Below the pieces are notes generated by a model, which was not told the DNA's origin, did not search any database, and saw only the letters and a list, made by a program, of their open reading frames with translations. DNA of 37,465 nt from Porticoccaceae bacterium (GTDB lineage Bacteria; Pseudomonadota; Gammaproteobacteria; Pseudomonadales; Porticoccaceae), in contig JAQWMF010000022.1 of assembly GCA_029246925.1 (NCBI GenBank), forward strand, positions 1 through 37,465, in the 5' to 3' direction. Shown here one piece after another: positions 1 to 8,503 of the stretch. The first letter of the stretch is position 1, and each line of letters begins with the position of its first letter. The position numbers and the translations under genes are program-made.

Positions 1-875
1 TTGATTCGCTGCTGGTTTCTTGACAGCAAAACGAGCACTACAACAGTTGCCACATAAGGCAGTGTCGCCAAAAGATTCGACGAAACAGAGAGACCAAAAC
101 TCTGTAATACCAAATGCATAATGCTCATAAATCCAAATAGGTAAGCCCCAAGAACAGCTCGCTCAACCCTCCAGCTAGCAAATACCACCAAGGCCAAGGC
201 AATCCAACCGCGACCCGCTGTCATATTTTCGGCCCACAGGGGTGTGTCGATTAAGGATAAATAACCCCCGGCCAAACCAGCCATAGAACCACCAAAAATA
301 ATTGCCAAATACCTAACCTTTAATACTGAAAGACCCAATGATTGTGCAGATTCTGGGGATTCACCTACAGCTTTCACAATCAACCCTGCTCTGGTGCTCT
401 TGAAAAACCAGTAAACTGCAATCGCCAGTGCAATTGAGATGTAAACCAGTAAATCATGGGAAAAAAGCACCTTGCCAAAAAAGGGGATACTGCTAAGAAG
501 AGGGATCTGAAACTCTACACTTGAGAGTGCTGCCCCTACATAGCCCCGCCCTATAAATCCACTTAACCCTACACCTAGTATAGTCAAAGCTAGACCCGTT
601 GCGACTTGATTTGCATAAAATTGCATAGTCACTACCGCAAACAGCAGTGACATAAGGGCTCCAGCAACAATTGCCGCGACAAATCCCATCGTCAGGCTAT
701 CGGTATGAAAGGCAATCATAAAGCCGACAACTGCACCCATTAGCATCATGCCCTCTTGGCCCAAATTAAGTACGCCAGATTTTTCGCAGACCAACTCACC
801 AATGGCAACAATTAACAGCGGTGTTCCCATCCGAATAGTAGCGAATAAAATATTTGCGATAAGATCCATATCCAT
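1..875 (-). CDS. ABC importer permease, nucleoside/purine type (partial, 3' end beyond window)
   Basis: Second membrane subunit of an ABC importer for nucleosides or purine-related compounds. The frame is open from ATG at 875 (an in-frame ATG at 869 is the alternative) to the window edge, giving 291 residues without a stop; related permeases are about 300-320 residues, so only the C-terminus is missing. It is strongly hydrophobic with many predicted helices. Near residues 30-45 it has the SGVLNLGQEGMMLMGA segment that is typical of the sugar/nucleoside branch (BPD_transp_2, YufQ/NupQ-like). It starts 3 bp after the stop of the upstream permease, so the two are surely co-transcribed. Neighbouring xanthine/guanine catabolism genes suggest a purine or purine nucleoside substrate; the exact substrate is inference. 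Confidence 0.88.
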   Translation of the reverse strand, partial: MDMDLIANILFATIRMGTPLLIVAIGELVCEKSGVLNLGQEGMMLMGAVVGFMIAFHTDSLTMGFVAAIVAGALMSLLFAVVTMQFYANQVATGLALTILGVGLSGFIGRGYVGAALSSVEFQIPLLSSIPFFGKVLFSHDLLVYISIALAIAVYWFFKSTRAGLIVKAVGESPESAQSLGLSVLKVRYLAIIFGGSMAGLAGGYLSLIDTPLWAENMTAGRGWIALALVVFASWRVERAVLGAYLFGFMSIMHLVLQSFGLSVSSNLLATLPYVATVVVLVLLSRNQQRI

Positions 876-878
876 AAC

Positions 879-2003
879 TTATTTACCCTCAATGGCAACA
901 GCCTGTGGTTCTATTGATAAAGCTGGCTCAGTGGTCTTGGAAATAGATTTTTCAATTACCAGACGATAAGCAATCAACACATCACAGATTAATAAAAACA
1001 ATAGCAACATCCCTTGAAATACACCGGTGATAGCCCGCGGCAAATCCAGTTGAATCTGAACCATCTCACCACCCATATAGAGCAATGCCATCAGCAGCCC
1101 AGCAAGCATAATGCCCAGCGGATGTAGGCGCCCTAAAAAAGCGACGATAATTGCCGCGTACCCATAACCAGGGGAGATATTCGGTACTAGCTGACCAATT
1201 GGGCCCGTTACCTCACCCACCCCTGCTAGGCCAGCAAGACCTCCGCAGATTAAAAGGCATAGCCATACCAATCGCTTTTCTTTAAAGCCTGCAAAATGCG
1301 CAGAGCGCTCATCGCCACCCAATACTTTTATTTGAAAGCCTACAAAGGTTCGACTCATTAACACCCAAATTGCAACCATGGCAAATAGAGCAAAGGTAAC
1401 GCCTAGATGGAGCCTAGTTCCCTCTAATATAACTGGCATGATCTGCCAGTCAGAGAACATCGCAGATTCAGGAAAGTTAAACCCATCGGGATCCTTCAGG
1501 GGCCCATGCACGCCATGTAACAAAATATTTAGGCTGATATAATTGAGCATAATGGTCGATAGAATTTCGTTGGTATTAAAATAATTTTTAAGAAAAGCCG
1601 GAATTGCGGCCCAAGCGGCACCGCCTAAAACACCAGCTATTAGCACAACAGGAAGTACCCATACACCCTCGGCATCTAATAGCCACAGCGCGGCACAGCT
1701 CCCCACTAAGCCACCCATCAATAGTTGACCCTCTGCACCAATATTCCACACATTGGCCCTAAAACAGATTGATAAACCGATGGCGCAGAGCACAATAGGC
1801 CCAGCTTTCACCAATAATTCGGCTATTCGGTATAGATCGCTGACCGGCATTACCAAAAAGGTATGTAAAGCCTGTAGAGGCGGCTTTCCCAAAAACCAAA
1901 ATAGCAATGCGCCGCAAATAAGCGTAAGCACTGCCGCCAAAACTGGCGATGCATAGGACATTAGCTTTGACTGCTGGCCTCGTGCCTCTAGTTTTATTCT
2001 CAT
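879..2003 (-). CDS. ABC importer permease, nucleoside/purine type
   Basis: First membrane subunit of the same importer (YufP/NupP-like, BPD_transp_2 family), 374 residues. The frame is open further upstream to 2099, which would overlap the ATPase gene by 68 bp. ATG at 2003 is chosen because AGGAG (complement of 2012-2016) lies 8 nt before it and because the protein then begins with a short basic segment (MRIKLEARGQQ) followed by a membrane helix. The conserved segment FRANVWNIGAEGQLLMGGL is visible, as expected for this family, and roughly eight to ten membrane helices follow. It lies 28 bp after the ATPase gene and 3 bp before the next permease. With them it should form a heterodimeric permease with one double ATPase; a lipoprotein binding protein (BmpA type) would be expected further left, outside the window. 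Confidence 0.9.
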   Translation of the reverse strand: MRIKLEARGQQSKLMSYASPVLAAVLTLICGALLFWFLGKPPLQALHTFLVMPVSDLYRIAELLVKAGPIVLCAIGLSICFRANVWNIGAEGQLLMGGLVGSCAALWLLDAEGVWVLPVVLIAGVLGGAAWAAIPAFLKNYFNTNEILSTIMLNYISLNILLHGVHGPLKDPDGFNFPESAMFSDWQIMPVILEGTRLHLGVTFALFAMVAIWVLMSRTFVGFQIKVLGGDERSAHFAGFKEKRLVWLCLLICGGLAGLAGVGEVTGPIGQLVPNISPGYGYAAIIVAFLGRLHPLGIMLAGLLMALLYMGGEMVQIQLDLPRAITGVFQGMLLLFLLICDVLIAYRLVIEKSISKTTEPALSIEPQAVAIEGK

Positions 2004-2031
2004 AAAAACAACTCCTGTAAGAAAAACATCC

Positions 2032-3570
2032 CTAGGCAACCTGCTGCCTTGCAAAAATACCCGCCATCCAACTACCCAACTCATCAATTGTGGTTTCATC
2101 GGTTGGCTTTATGGGAGATAACTCACCATCAAACAGCGCACAGATGCGGTCGCTGATGGTAAATAACTCATCAATATCCTCTGAGATAATCACAATTGAT
2201 GCACCCTGATCACGCAGGGCAATTAATGCTTTATGGATACTGGTTGCCGCTCCAATATCAACACCCCAAGTAGGGTGCGCCGCTATTAGGCATTTAGGGG
2301 TTTGAAGTACTTCTCGGCCTATGATGAACTTTTGTAAATTGCCGCCAGATAGACTTCTTGCCAAACTACTTTGACCACGGCACTTCACATCAAACTTATC
2401 GATAATTGATTGAGTAAAATTTTCTATCGCTCTATGTTTAAGAAAACCTCGGCTAATTAATCCCTGTAGAAACCCTGTTAACAGCGCGTTATCACGCAGA
2501 CTCATATCGGGAACTGCACCATGCCCTAGACGATCTTCGGGAACAAACCCCATACCCATTGCGCGACGCTGCATTGGGTTGCATTGGGTTAGATCAGACT
2601 CTGGAAATACAATCACATTGGCTTCATCTAGTTTTGTTTCCCCACTTAATGCAGCGAGCAATTCAGATTGACCATTGCCAGCAACGCCAGCAATACCTAA
2701 AATTTCGCCCTGTTTGGCACTAAAACTTATCTCTTTTAAGTCAATACCAAAAATATCATCGGTTTTTAGATTTAGGTGCTGAACGGATAGAAAATCAGGC
2801 TGCGAATCTGAAGCTTTCGGATATTCACTACTAATTTGCGTCTCATCACCAACCATCATTTTTGCCATGCTGGTTGTGCTTTCTTGGCGCGGATTACAGG
2901 CGCCTGAAACTCGCCCTGCTCGCAGCACTGTGGCAGAGTCACAAAGAGATTGAATCTCCTTTAACTTATGACTGATAAACAGAATACTGCTGCCCTCTGC
3001 TGCCAACTGACGCAATGTATCAAACAAAGAGGTCACTTCTTGAGGTGTTAGTACCGAGGTGGGTTCGTCGAGAATGAGTAATTTAATATCTTGGATAAGG
3101 CAGCGAACAATTTCCACACGCTGGCGCTCGCCCGTAGAAAGGGTATGAACCAAACGATGAGGCTCCAAAGGCATACCGTATTTAGTGGATACCTCAACTA
3201 TTCGCTCAGCTAACTTGTCTAGGTCACTGGCTGAATTTTGATCCAAACCCAAGGCTATATTTTCAACGACGGATAAAGTTTGAAATAGGGAGAAGTGTTG
3301 AAACACCATGCCAATACCTAATTTTCTAGCATCAACTGGCGCATTAATTTGAGCTTCTTGCCCTTCCCAATAAAGCTGTCCACTATCTGGCTTAATCACG
3401 CCATAGATAATTTTCATCAGGGTGCTTTTGCCAGCACCATTTTCGCCAAGAATAGCATGAATACTGCCGGGTTCTACCCTAATGCTTATGCCGTCATTGG
3501 CCAAACAGCCTGGATAACTCTTTGAAATACCGTCGAGAAATAATCGAGAATTTTTGGAACTCAGGTCCAT
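2032..3570 (-). CDS. ABC importer ATPase with two nucleotide-binding domains (RbsA/MglA/NupO-like)
   Basis: Energising subunit of the nucleoside/purine importer, 512 residues, about the normal length for fused double ATPases of the sugar/nucleoside class. Domain 1 has Walker A GENGAGKST (about residues 42-50), the signature LSTGERQR and Walker B LLILDEPTS. Domain 2 has a degenerate Walker A (GVAGNGQSE), signature LSGGNLQK and no acidic Walker B pair (CLIAAHPTWGVD), the usual asymmetry of this family. The longest frame begins at 3612, but ATG at 3570 is preferred: GGAGG (complement of 3580-3584) is 9 nt upstream and the protein then begins close to the first beta strand. It is the first gene of the leftward operon and is transcribed divergently from xdhA. 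A TGTCAGG half-site (3586-3592) lies in its leader. Confidence 0.93.
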   Translation of the reverse strand: MDLSSKNSRLFLDGISKSYPGCLANDGISIRVEPGSIHAILGENGAGKSTLMKIIYGVIKPDSGQLYWEGQEAQINAPVDARKLGIGMVFQHFSLFQTLSVVENIALGLDQNSASDLDKLAERIVEVSTKYGMPLEPHRLVHTLSTGERQRVEIVRCLIQDIKLLILDEPTSVLTPQEVTSLFDTLRQLAAEGSSILFISHKLKEIQSLCDSATVLRAGRVSGACNPRQESTTSMAKMMVGDETQISSEYPKASDSQPDFLSVQHLNLKTDDIFGIDLKEISFSAKQGEILGIAGVAGNGQSELLAALSGETKLDEANVIVFPESDLTQCNPMQRRAMGMGFVPEDRLGHGAVPDMSLRDNALLTGFLQGLISRGFLKHRAIENFTQSIIDKFDVKCRGQSSLARSLSGGNLQKFIIGREVLQTPKCLIAAHPTWGVDIGAATSIHKALIALRDQGASIVIISEDIDELFTISDRICALFDGELSPIKPTDETTIDELGSWMAGIFARQQVA

Positions 3571-3638
3571 CCCGCATAACCTCCATGTCAGGGTTAGATT
3601 TGTTAATTTCATCCAATGAAGTGGCTAAGATTCCAAAT

Positions 3639-3655
3639 CCTGACATGTTTGTCAA
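3639..3655 (-). promoter_or_regulatory. Operator-like palindrome at the transporter-operon promoter
   Basis: Read on the minus strand this is TTGACAAACATGTCAGG, an inverted repeat TGACA-N4-TGTCA. Its TTGACA can serve as a -35 element for the leftward operon; a weak -10 (GAATCT, complement of 3628-3633) lies 16 bp downstream. It differs at only three positions from the palindrome at 3738-3754, which faces the opposite way. The repressor or activator that would bind it is not identified. Confidence 0.65.
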
Positions 3656-3737
3656 GTGTTATTTTTTACGCCATAAATGATTTTTTAATCCATAATTTTA
3701 TAACTCATGACTTCAAACCCTTGCAAACACTAGACAG

Positions 3738-3765
3738 TTGACATATATGTCAGGTTTTGTAAAAT
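3738..3765 (+). promoter_or_regulatory. xdhA promoter with overlapping operator palindrome
   Basis: TTGACA at 3738-3743 and TAAAAT at 3760-3765 are separated by 16 bp, a good sigma-70 promoter about 70 bp before xdhA. The -35 hexamer is the left half of TTGACATATATGTCAGG (3738-3754), in which TGACATATATGTCA is a perfect palindrome. A protein bound here would cover the -35 and spacer, which fits repression by a dimer released by a purine-pathway metabolite (inference). Confidence 0.7.
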
Positions 3766-3835
3766 TACCAAATCAATTGAGTCAAAATTTTCGACCTCAA
3801 TGGTATTTTGGAAGTACTACTCAAAGGAATGAGGC

Positions 3836-5281
3836 ATGGTAAAGTTTTTACTCAACCAATCTGCAACGGTTATTGATCAGATTGACCCCAACACCACGGT
3901 TCTAGACTATCTTCGTGAACATCTCTATCGCACTGGCACTAAAGAGGGCTGTGCTTCGGGCGACTGTGGCGCCTGTACTGTCGTTATTGCTGAGGCCGAG
4001 GGCGATAAGTTGACCTATCGCTCTGCCAATGCCTGCATTACTGCCGTTGGAAGCCTTCATGGCAAACAATTAATCACCGCAGAAGATCTTAAACACAACA
4101 ATCAGTTACATCCGGTTCAGCAGACCATGGTGGACTGTGATGGCTCTCAGTGCGGTTTTTGCACGCCGGGATTTATTATGTCGATGTTTGCTTTGCGTAA
4201 AAACAGTCAGACATCTGATCCGCATAAAACTATTGAAAGTTTGGGTGGTAATCTGTGCAGATGCACCGGCTATCGACCCATAGTAGATGCGGCCGAAAAA
4301 ATGTACGAGGTTCCCTGCGAGGATCATTTTAGTCGCAGTGAAAAAAAGGTAGTGGAGGCTCTTAATACAATAAACAAAGAGCAACCAGAGGTGGCGCTGA
4401 GCAATGCTGGCAAGCATTTTTTCTCGCCCGCTTCGGTGGCTGATCTGGCCAATCTATTACTTGAGTATCCACAGGCCAAGTTGTTGGCGGGCGGAACAGA
4501 TTTATGCCTTGAGTTCACCCAATTCCTGCGCGATGCAGAGGTCTTAATCTACACTGGCCGAGTGCGCGATATGGCTCAGGTCAAACTCACTGACCAGTAT
4601 CTAGAACTGGGTGCCGCTGTCACTTACAGTCAGTCCAAAGACGCTCTGGTCGACCTCTATCCAGATCTACACGAGTTGATTGAAAGGCTGGGTTCACTAC
4701 AAATTCGCAATCAGGGAACCATCGCGGGCAATGTCGGCAATGCATCACCTATTGGTGATATGCCCCCAGTACTGATCGCCTTAAATGCTCAGTTGCTACT
4801 TCGCAAAGGTGAGCAAACTCGCTTGGTAGCAGTTGAGGATTATTTTGTTAAATATAAAGTGACTGTTCTGCAAACATCAGAGTTTATTGAAAAAATAATT
4901 ATCCCTCGACCAGAGGCGCAACAGTTATTCAGAACTTATAAAATCAGCAAGCGTTTGGAAGATGATATTTCTGCCACCTGCGGCGCCTTCAGCCTACAAA
5001 TTGATCAGGGCAAAGTATCTGATATACGCATCGCCTTTGGCGGTATGGCAGAAATCCCAAAACGAGCACAACATTGTGAGCGCGCGATACTCAATCAGCC
5101 ATGGAATAAACAAACCATAGAGCTCGCCGCCAGTGAGCTGGCAAAAGACTTTACGCCTATTACAGATTTCAGAGCCTCTGCAGAATATCGCCTCTCAGTC
5201 TCTCAAAATATGTTGCATCGTCTATTCTTAGAGTTAGAACAGCCCACTATTCAACCTGTGAGGATTACCCAGTATGCGTAA
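3836..5281 (+). CDS. xdhA: Xanthine dehydrogenase small subunit (2Fe-2S and FAD)
   Basis: Electron-transfer subunit of xanthine dehydrogenase, which oxidises hypoxanthine and xanthine to urate in the cytoplasm. In 481 residues it carries a plant-type ferredoxin domain (C39, C44, C47, C67), a second 2Fe-2S domain with SQCGFCTPGF (C106, C109) and NLCRCTGYRPI (C141, C143), then the CO-dehydrogenase-type FAD domain (LLAGGTDLCLEF near 216, GTIAGNVGNASPIGD near 294). This layout is the two-subunit bacterial form (XdhA/XdhB). It is the first gene of the rightward purine-degradation operon, has AAGGA upstream of its ATG, and overlaps xdhB by 8 bp. Confidence 0.96.
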   Translation: MVKFLLNQSATVIDQIDPNTTVLDYLREHLYRTGTKEGCASGDCGACTVVIAEAEGDKLTYRSANACITAVGSLHGKQLITAEDLKHNNQLHPVQQTMVDCDGSQCGFCTPGFIMSMFALRKNSQTSDPHKTIESLGGNLCRCTGYRPIVDAAEKMYEVPCEDHFSRSEKKVVEALNTINKEQPEVALSNAGKHFFSPASVADLANLLLEYPQAKLLAGGTDLCLEFTQFLRDAEVLIYTGRVRDMAQVKLTDQYLELGAAVTYSQSKDALVDLYPDLHELIERLGSLQIRNQGTIAGNVGNASPIGDMPPVLIALNAQLLLRKGEQTRLVAVEDYFVKYKVTVLQTSEFIEKIIIPRPEAQQLFRTYKISKRLEDDISATCGAFSLQIDQGKVSDIRIAFGGMAEIPKRAQHCERAILNQPWNKQTIELAASELAKDFTPITDFRASAEYRLSVSQNMLHRLFLELEQPTIQPVRITQYA

Positions 5282-7625
5282 CTTACCTAACCCACCAATG
5301 GGAGATGGCAATACTGCGGTAAATGGCACTGTTGGCACTGGGCAAAAACATGAAAGTGCTCACAAGCATGTTAGCGGCGAAGCGCTTTATGTTGATGACC
5401 AGCTACTCCCGATTGACGGACTGCATGCCTATGTGGGTCTGAGTACCGTTAGTCGAGGGTTGATAAAACGCCTTGATCTATCTGCAGTGCGAGCTGCAGA
5501 GGGTGTGGTCTCAATTTTAACGCTGGACGATATATCAGGTCACAGAGATATAGGCCCCGTGTTCCCCGGCGACCCAATTATGGTCAATGAGGGCGATGAA
5601 GTTCAATTCCACGGTCAGGTTCTATTTGCCGTTGCCGCCACTAGCTATAAGCTGGCACGCAAAGCCGCTGCACTTGCCGAGGTCGAGTATGAGTCCCTAG
5701 AGCCATCGGTCACCATTGAACAGGGTCTAGATCAACAAAATTTCGTAAGACCCAGTCATACACAACAACGCGGATCGGCACAGAAAGTCATTGATCAATC
5801 ACCACAGAGGCTCGAGGGTGATTTTAGGATTGGTGGTCAGGAACATATGTACTTAGAGGGACAGGCCTCTCTCTGTGTGCCAGCCGAAGATGGCGGGATG
5901 CTAGTTTACTGCTCTACACAAAACCCCACCGAGGGGCAAAAACTGGTGGCCGAGGTCCTCGATATACCCATGAACCTCGTCACTGTGGATACCCGCCGCA
6001 TGGGTGGTGGTTTTGGCGGCAAGGAGACCAATGCCAATCAGTGGGCCTGTTTAGCCGCTCTGTTAGCGCACAAAACTGGGCGCGCGGTAAAAATCCGCCT
6101 AGCGCGCGCAGACGATATGAAAGCTACCGGCAAGCGACATCATTTCCTCAGTCAATACAAGGTGGGATTTAATGACCACGGGGGTATTTTGGGACTGGAT
6201 ATGTCATTATCTGGAGGCTGCGGAAACTCCCCTGACCTCTCGGATGCAATCGTCGATCGCGCCATGTTTCATTCAGATAACGCCTACTATTTGCCAAATG
6301 TCCGAGTTATAGGTCACAGGGTTAAAACCAATACTGTATCGAATACTGCATTTAGAGGATTTGGCGGACCACAAGGCGTTTTGGCAATTGAGCATATCAT
6401 CGATCGTATTGCACGCGCTGTAGGCAGGGATCCTCTGGATGTCAGAAAAGAAAACTTTTACACCGATGAGGGCGAGCGCAACACCACCCATTATGGGCAA
6501 AAAATTGAACAACATATTATCGCCGATCTGGTCGAGCGATTGGAGAAAACATCCAATTACCGGCAGCGGCGCAAACAGATAGAAGCCTTTAATCAAACCA
6601 GCCCTATACTCAAAAAAGGGTTGGCGTTGACGCCGGTGAAATTTGGTATTTCATTTACGGTGCAACATCTCAATCAAGCCGGTGCATTAATTCATATTTA
6701 TACCGATGGCTCGATTCATCTTAACCATGGCGGAACTGAGATGGGACAGGGCCTATTTACCAAGGTGGCTCAGGTAGTTGCTTCAGAATTTCAGGTGCAT
6801 GTTGACAGTATACACTGCTCGGCAACACGCACTGACAAGGTCCCCAATACATCCCCTACTGCCGCTTCATCAGGCACCGATCTGAATGGTATGGCGGCTA
6901 AAGATGCTGCCATAAAAATAAAGCAGCGAATGGTCAATTTTGCCTGTGAGCACTTTTTAATCAAAAGCGATAAAGTTAAATTTTGTTCGGGCGAGGTTAT
7001 CGCTGGGGACCAGCATTTTAGTTTTTCTGAGTTTGTTCAATTAGCCTATATGAATCGCGTTAGCCTCTCGGCCACAGGCTACTACAAAACACCAAAGATT
7101 CACTATGACAGAGAGAAAGCCAAGGGCCAACCGTTTTTCTATTTCGCTAATGGTGCCGCCGTATCTGAAGTTTTGGTAGATACCTTAACCGGTGAGAATA
7201 AGTTGTTGCGCACCGATATCTGCCAAGATGTAGGAAAATCGCTGAATCCGGCCATAGACATAGGACAGATTGAAGGTGCCTTTATACAGGGCATGGGTTG
7301 GCTGACCACTGAGGAATTAGTTTGGGACGATCAGGGTCGTCTGTTAACCACTGGGCCAGCTAGCTACAAGATCCCTGCTATTGGCGATGCGCCTACAGAA
7401 TTTAATGTCGAGCTACTGCCGGACAGCCCCAATGCTGAAGCCACTATTTATCATTCAAAAGCGGTTGGCGAACCGCCGCTTATGCTCGGAATTTCTGTGT
7501 GGAGCGCCCTCTGTGATGCGGTTGCTAGCCTTAGAAATCATAAACTCAGTCCTTTGCTGGATGCCCCCGCTACCCCGGAGCGCATACTTAAAGCATGCAA
7601 TGAATTGCGTGCAAGGGCGATGTAG
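5274..7625 (+). CDS. xdhB: Xanthine dehydrogenase large subunit (molybdopterin-binding)
   Basis: Catalytic subunit of xanthine dehydrogenase, 783 residues, the usual length. Molybdenum-cofactor motifs are visible: GGGFGGKE (244-251), FRGFGGPQG, the GGTEMGQG segment, and VGEPPL with the catalytic glutamate (E733). The ATG lies inside the end of xdhA (8-bp overlap), suggesting translational coupling that would keep XdhA and XdhB in 1:1 ratio. xdhC for cofactor maturation follows after 8 bp. The enzyme links the products of guanine deamination (guaD, downstream in the same operon) to urate. Confidence 0.96.
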   Translation: MRNLPNPPMGDGNTAVNGTVGTGQKHESAHKHVSGEALYVDDQLLPIDGLHAYVGLSTVSRGLIKRLDLSAVRAAEGVVSILTLDDISGHRDIGPVFPGDPIMVNEGDEVQFHGQVLFAVAATSYKLARKAAALAEVEYESLEPSVTIEQGLDQQNFVRPSHTQQRGSAQKVIDQSPQRLEGDFRIGGQEHMYLEGQASLCVPAEDGGMLVYCSTQNPTEGQKLVAEVLDIPMNLVTVDTRRMGGGFGGKETNANQWACLAALLAHKTGRAVKIRLARADDMKATGKRHHFLSQYKVGFNDHGGILGLDMSLSGGCGNSPDLSDAIVDRAMFHSDNAYYLPNVRVIGHRVKTNTVSNTAFRGFGGPQGVLAIEHIIDRIARAVGRDPLDVRKENFYTDEGERNTTHYGQKIEQHIIADLVERLEKTSNYRQRRKQIEAFNQTSPILKKGLALTPVKFGISFTVQHLNQAGALIHIYTDGSIHLNHGGTEMGQGLFTKVAQVVASEFQVHVDSIHCSATRTDKVPNTSPTAASSGTDLNGMAAKDAAIKIKQRMVNFACEHFLIKSDKVKFCSGEVIAGDQHFSFSEFVQLAYMNRVSLSATGYYKTPKIHYDREKAKGQPFFYFANGAAVSEVLVDTLTGENKLLRTDICQDVGKSLNPAIDIGQIEGAFIQGMGWLTTEELVWDDQGRLLTTGPASYKIPAIGDAPTEFNVELLPDSPNAEATIYHSKAVGEPPLMLGISVWSALCDAVASLRNHKLSPLLDAPATPERILKACNELRARAM

Positions 7626-7633
7626 GTTATTCA

Positions 7634-8503
7634 ATGAAGTGGTTCGAGGCAGTGCTAAATTTGGAATCGAGAAATCAGGACTATGTACTGATAACTGTTT
7701 TGGGGACCAAGGGCTCTACACCAAGAAATTGTGGCACCAAAATGGTAGTTAGCCATTCAAAAAGCTACCAAACCATCGGTGGTGGTCATCTGGAGTACAA
7801 GGCCATTGAAAGAGCTAAAGAACTTCTTTTAAAACCTGATTCCCAACAAAAAATTGAGCAGTTCCCTTTAGGGGCGAAGCTTGGTCAGTGTTGTGGTGGT
7901 CATGCCACTCTAATGTTTGAAAGTTATATCAAGGCCAATATAAATCTTATGCTGTTTGGCGCTGGGCATGTAGGAAAAGCACTGGTATCCGTTCTTTCAC
8001 AACTACCTTGTCGAGTTCATTGGGTGGATAGCCGCGAAGAGGAATTCCCTGAAAGCCTTCCTCACAATGTAACCAAGGTTATCAGTGATTCCCCAAGTGA
8101 TGAGGTAGGATCAATGGCAGAAAACGCTTATTACGTGGTTATGACCCATAACCACCCACTAGATTTTAAAATTACTGAAGCAATTTTACTGCGAAATGAT
8201 TCGCGCTATGTAGGCTTGATCGGATCACAAACAAAATGGAAGCGCTTTCAAATGCGCTTCAAACACAAAGGCTATCAACCTGAATTTTACTCATCCATAC
8301 GCTGCCCTGTGGGGTTGAGTGACGTCCCTGGCAAGTTACCCGCAGAAGTAGCTGTAGCTGTAGCTGGAGAGATTATTTCCGAGTATCACCTCGAACACCC
8401 AGATCAGCCTCATCAACAGGGGGTAAATTGGCAACATTTAAAAAATAACCCTCTTCACGAAAATAAATTACCTAAAACTGATGCACAGGATGTATGTAGA
8501 TGA
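7634..8503 (+). CDS. xdhC: XdhC, molybdenum-cofactor sulfuration/insertion chaperone for xanthine dehydrogenase
   Basis: Accessory protein that binds the molybdenum cofactor, presents it for sulfuration and delivers it to XdhB. Its 289 residues show the XdhC/CoxI pattern: GTKGSTPRNCGTKMVV near residues 24-39, GGGHLEYKAI (49-58), GQCCGGHATL (84-93) and a Rossmann motif FGAGHVGKAL (108-117) opening the C-terminal XdhC domain, with GLIGSQTKWKRF further on. It follows xdhB by 8 bp and ends in an ATGA overlap (8500-8503) with allB. Confidence 0.94.
   Translation: MKWFEAVLNLESRNQDYVLITVLGTKGSTPRNCGTKMVVSHSKSYQTIGGGHLEYKAIERAKELLLKPDSQQKIEQFPLGAKLGQCCGGHATLMFESYIKANINLMLFGAGHVGKALVSVLSQLPCRVHWVDSREEEFPESLPHNVTKVISDSPSDEVGSMAENAYYVVMTHNHPLDFKITEAILLRNDSRYVGLIGSQTKWKRFQMRFKHKGYQPEFYSSIRCPVGLSDVPGKLPAEVAVAVAGEIISEYHLEHPDQPHQQGVNWQHLKNNPLHENKLPKTDAQDVCR

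Noticed and set aside
2004-2099. N-terminal extension of the first permease to 2099
   Set aside because: It would overlap the ATPase gene by 68 bp; a well placed AGGAG supports ATG at 2003.
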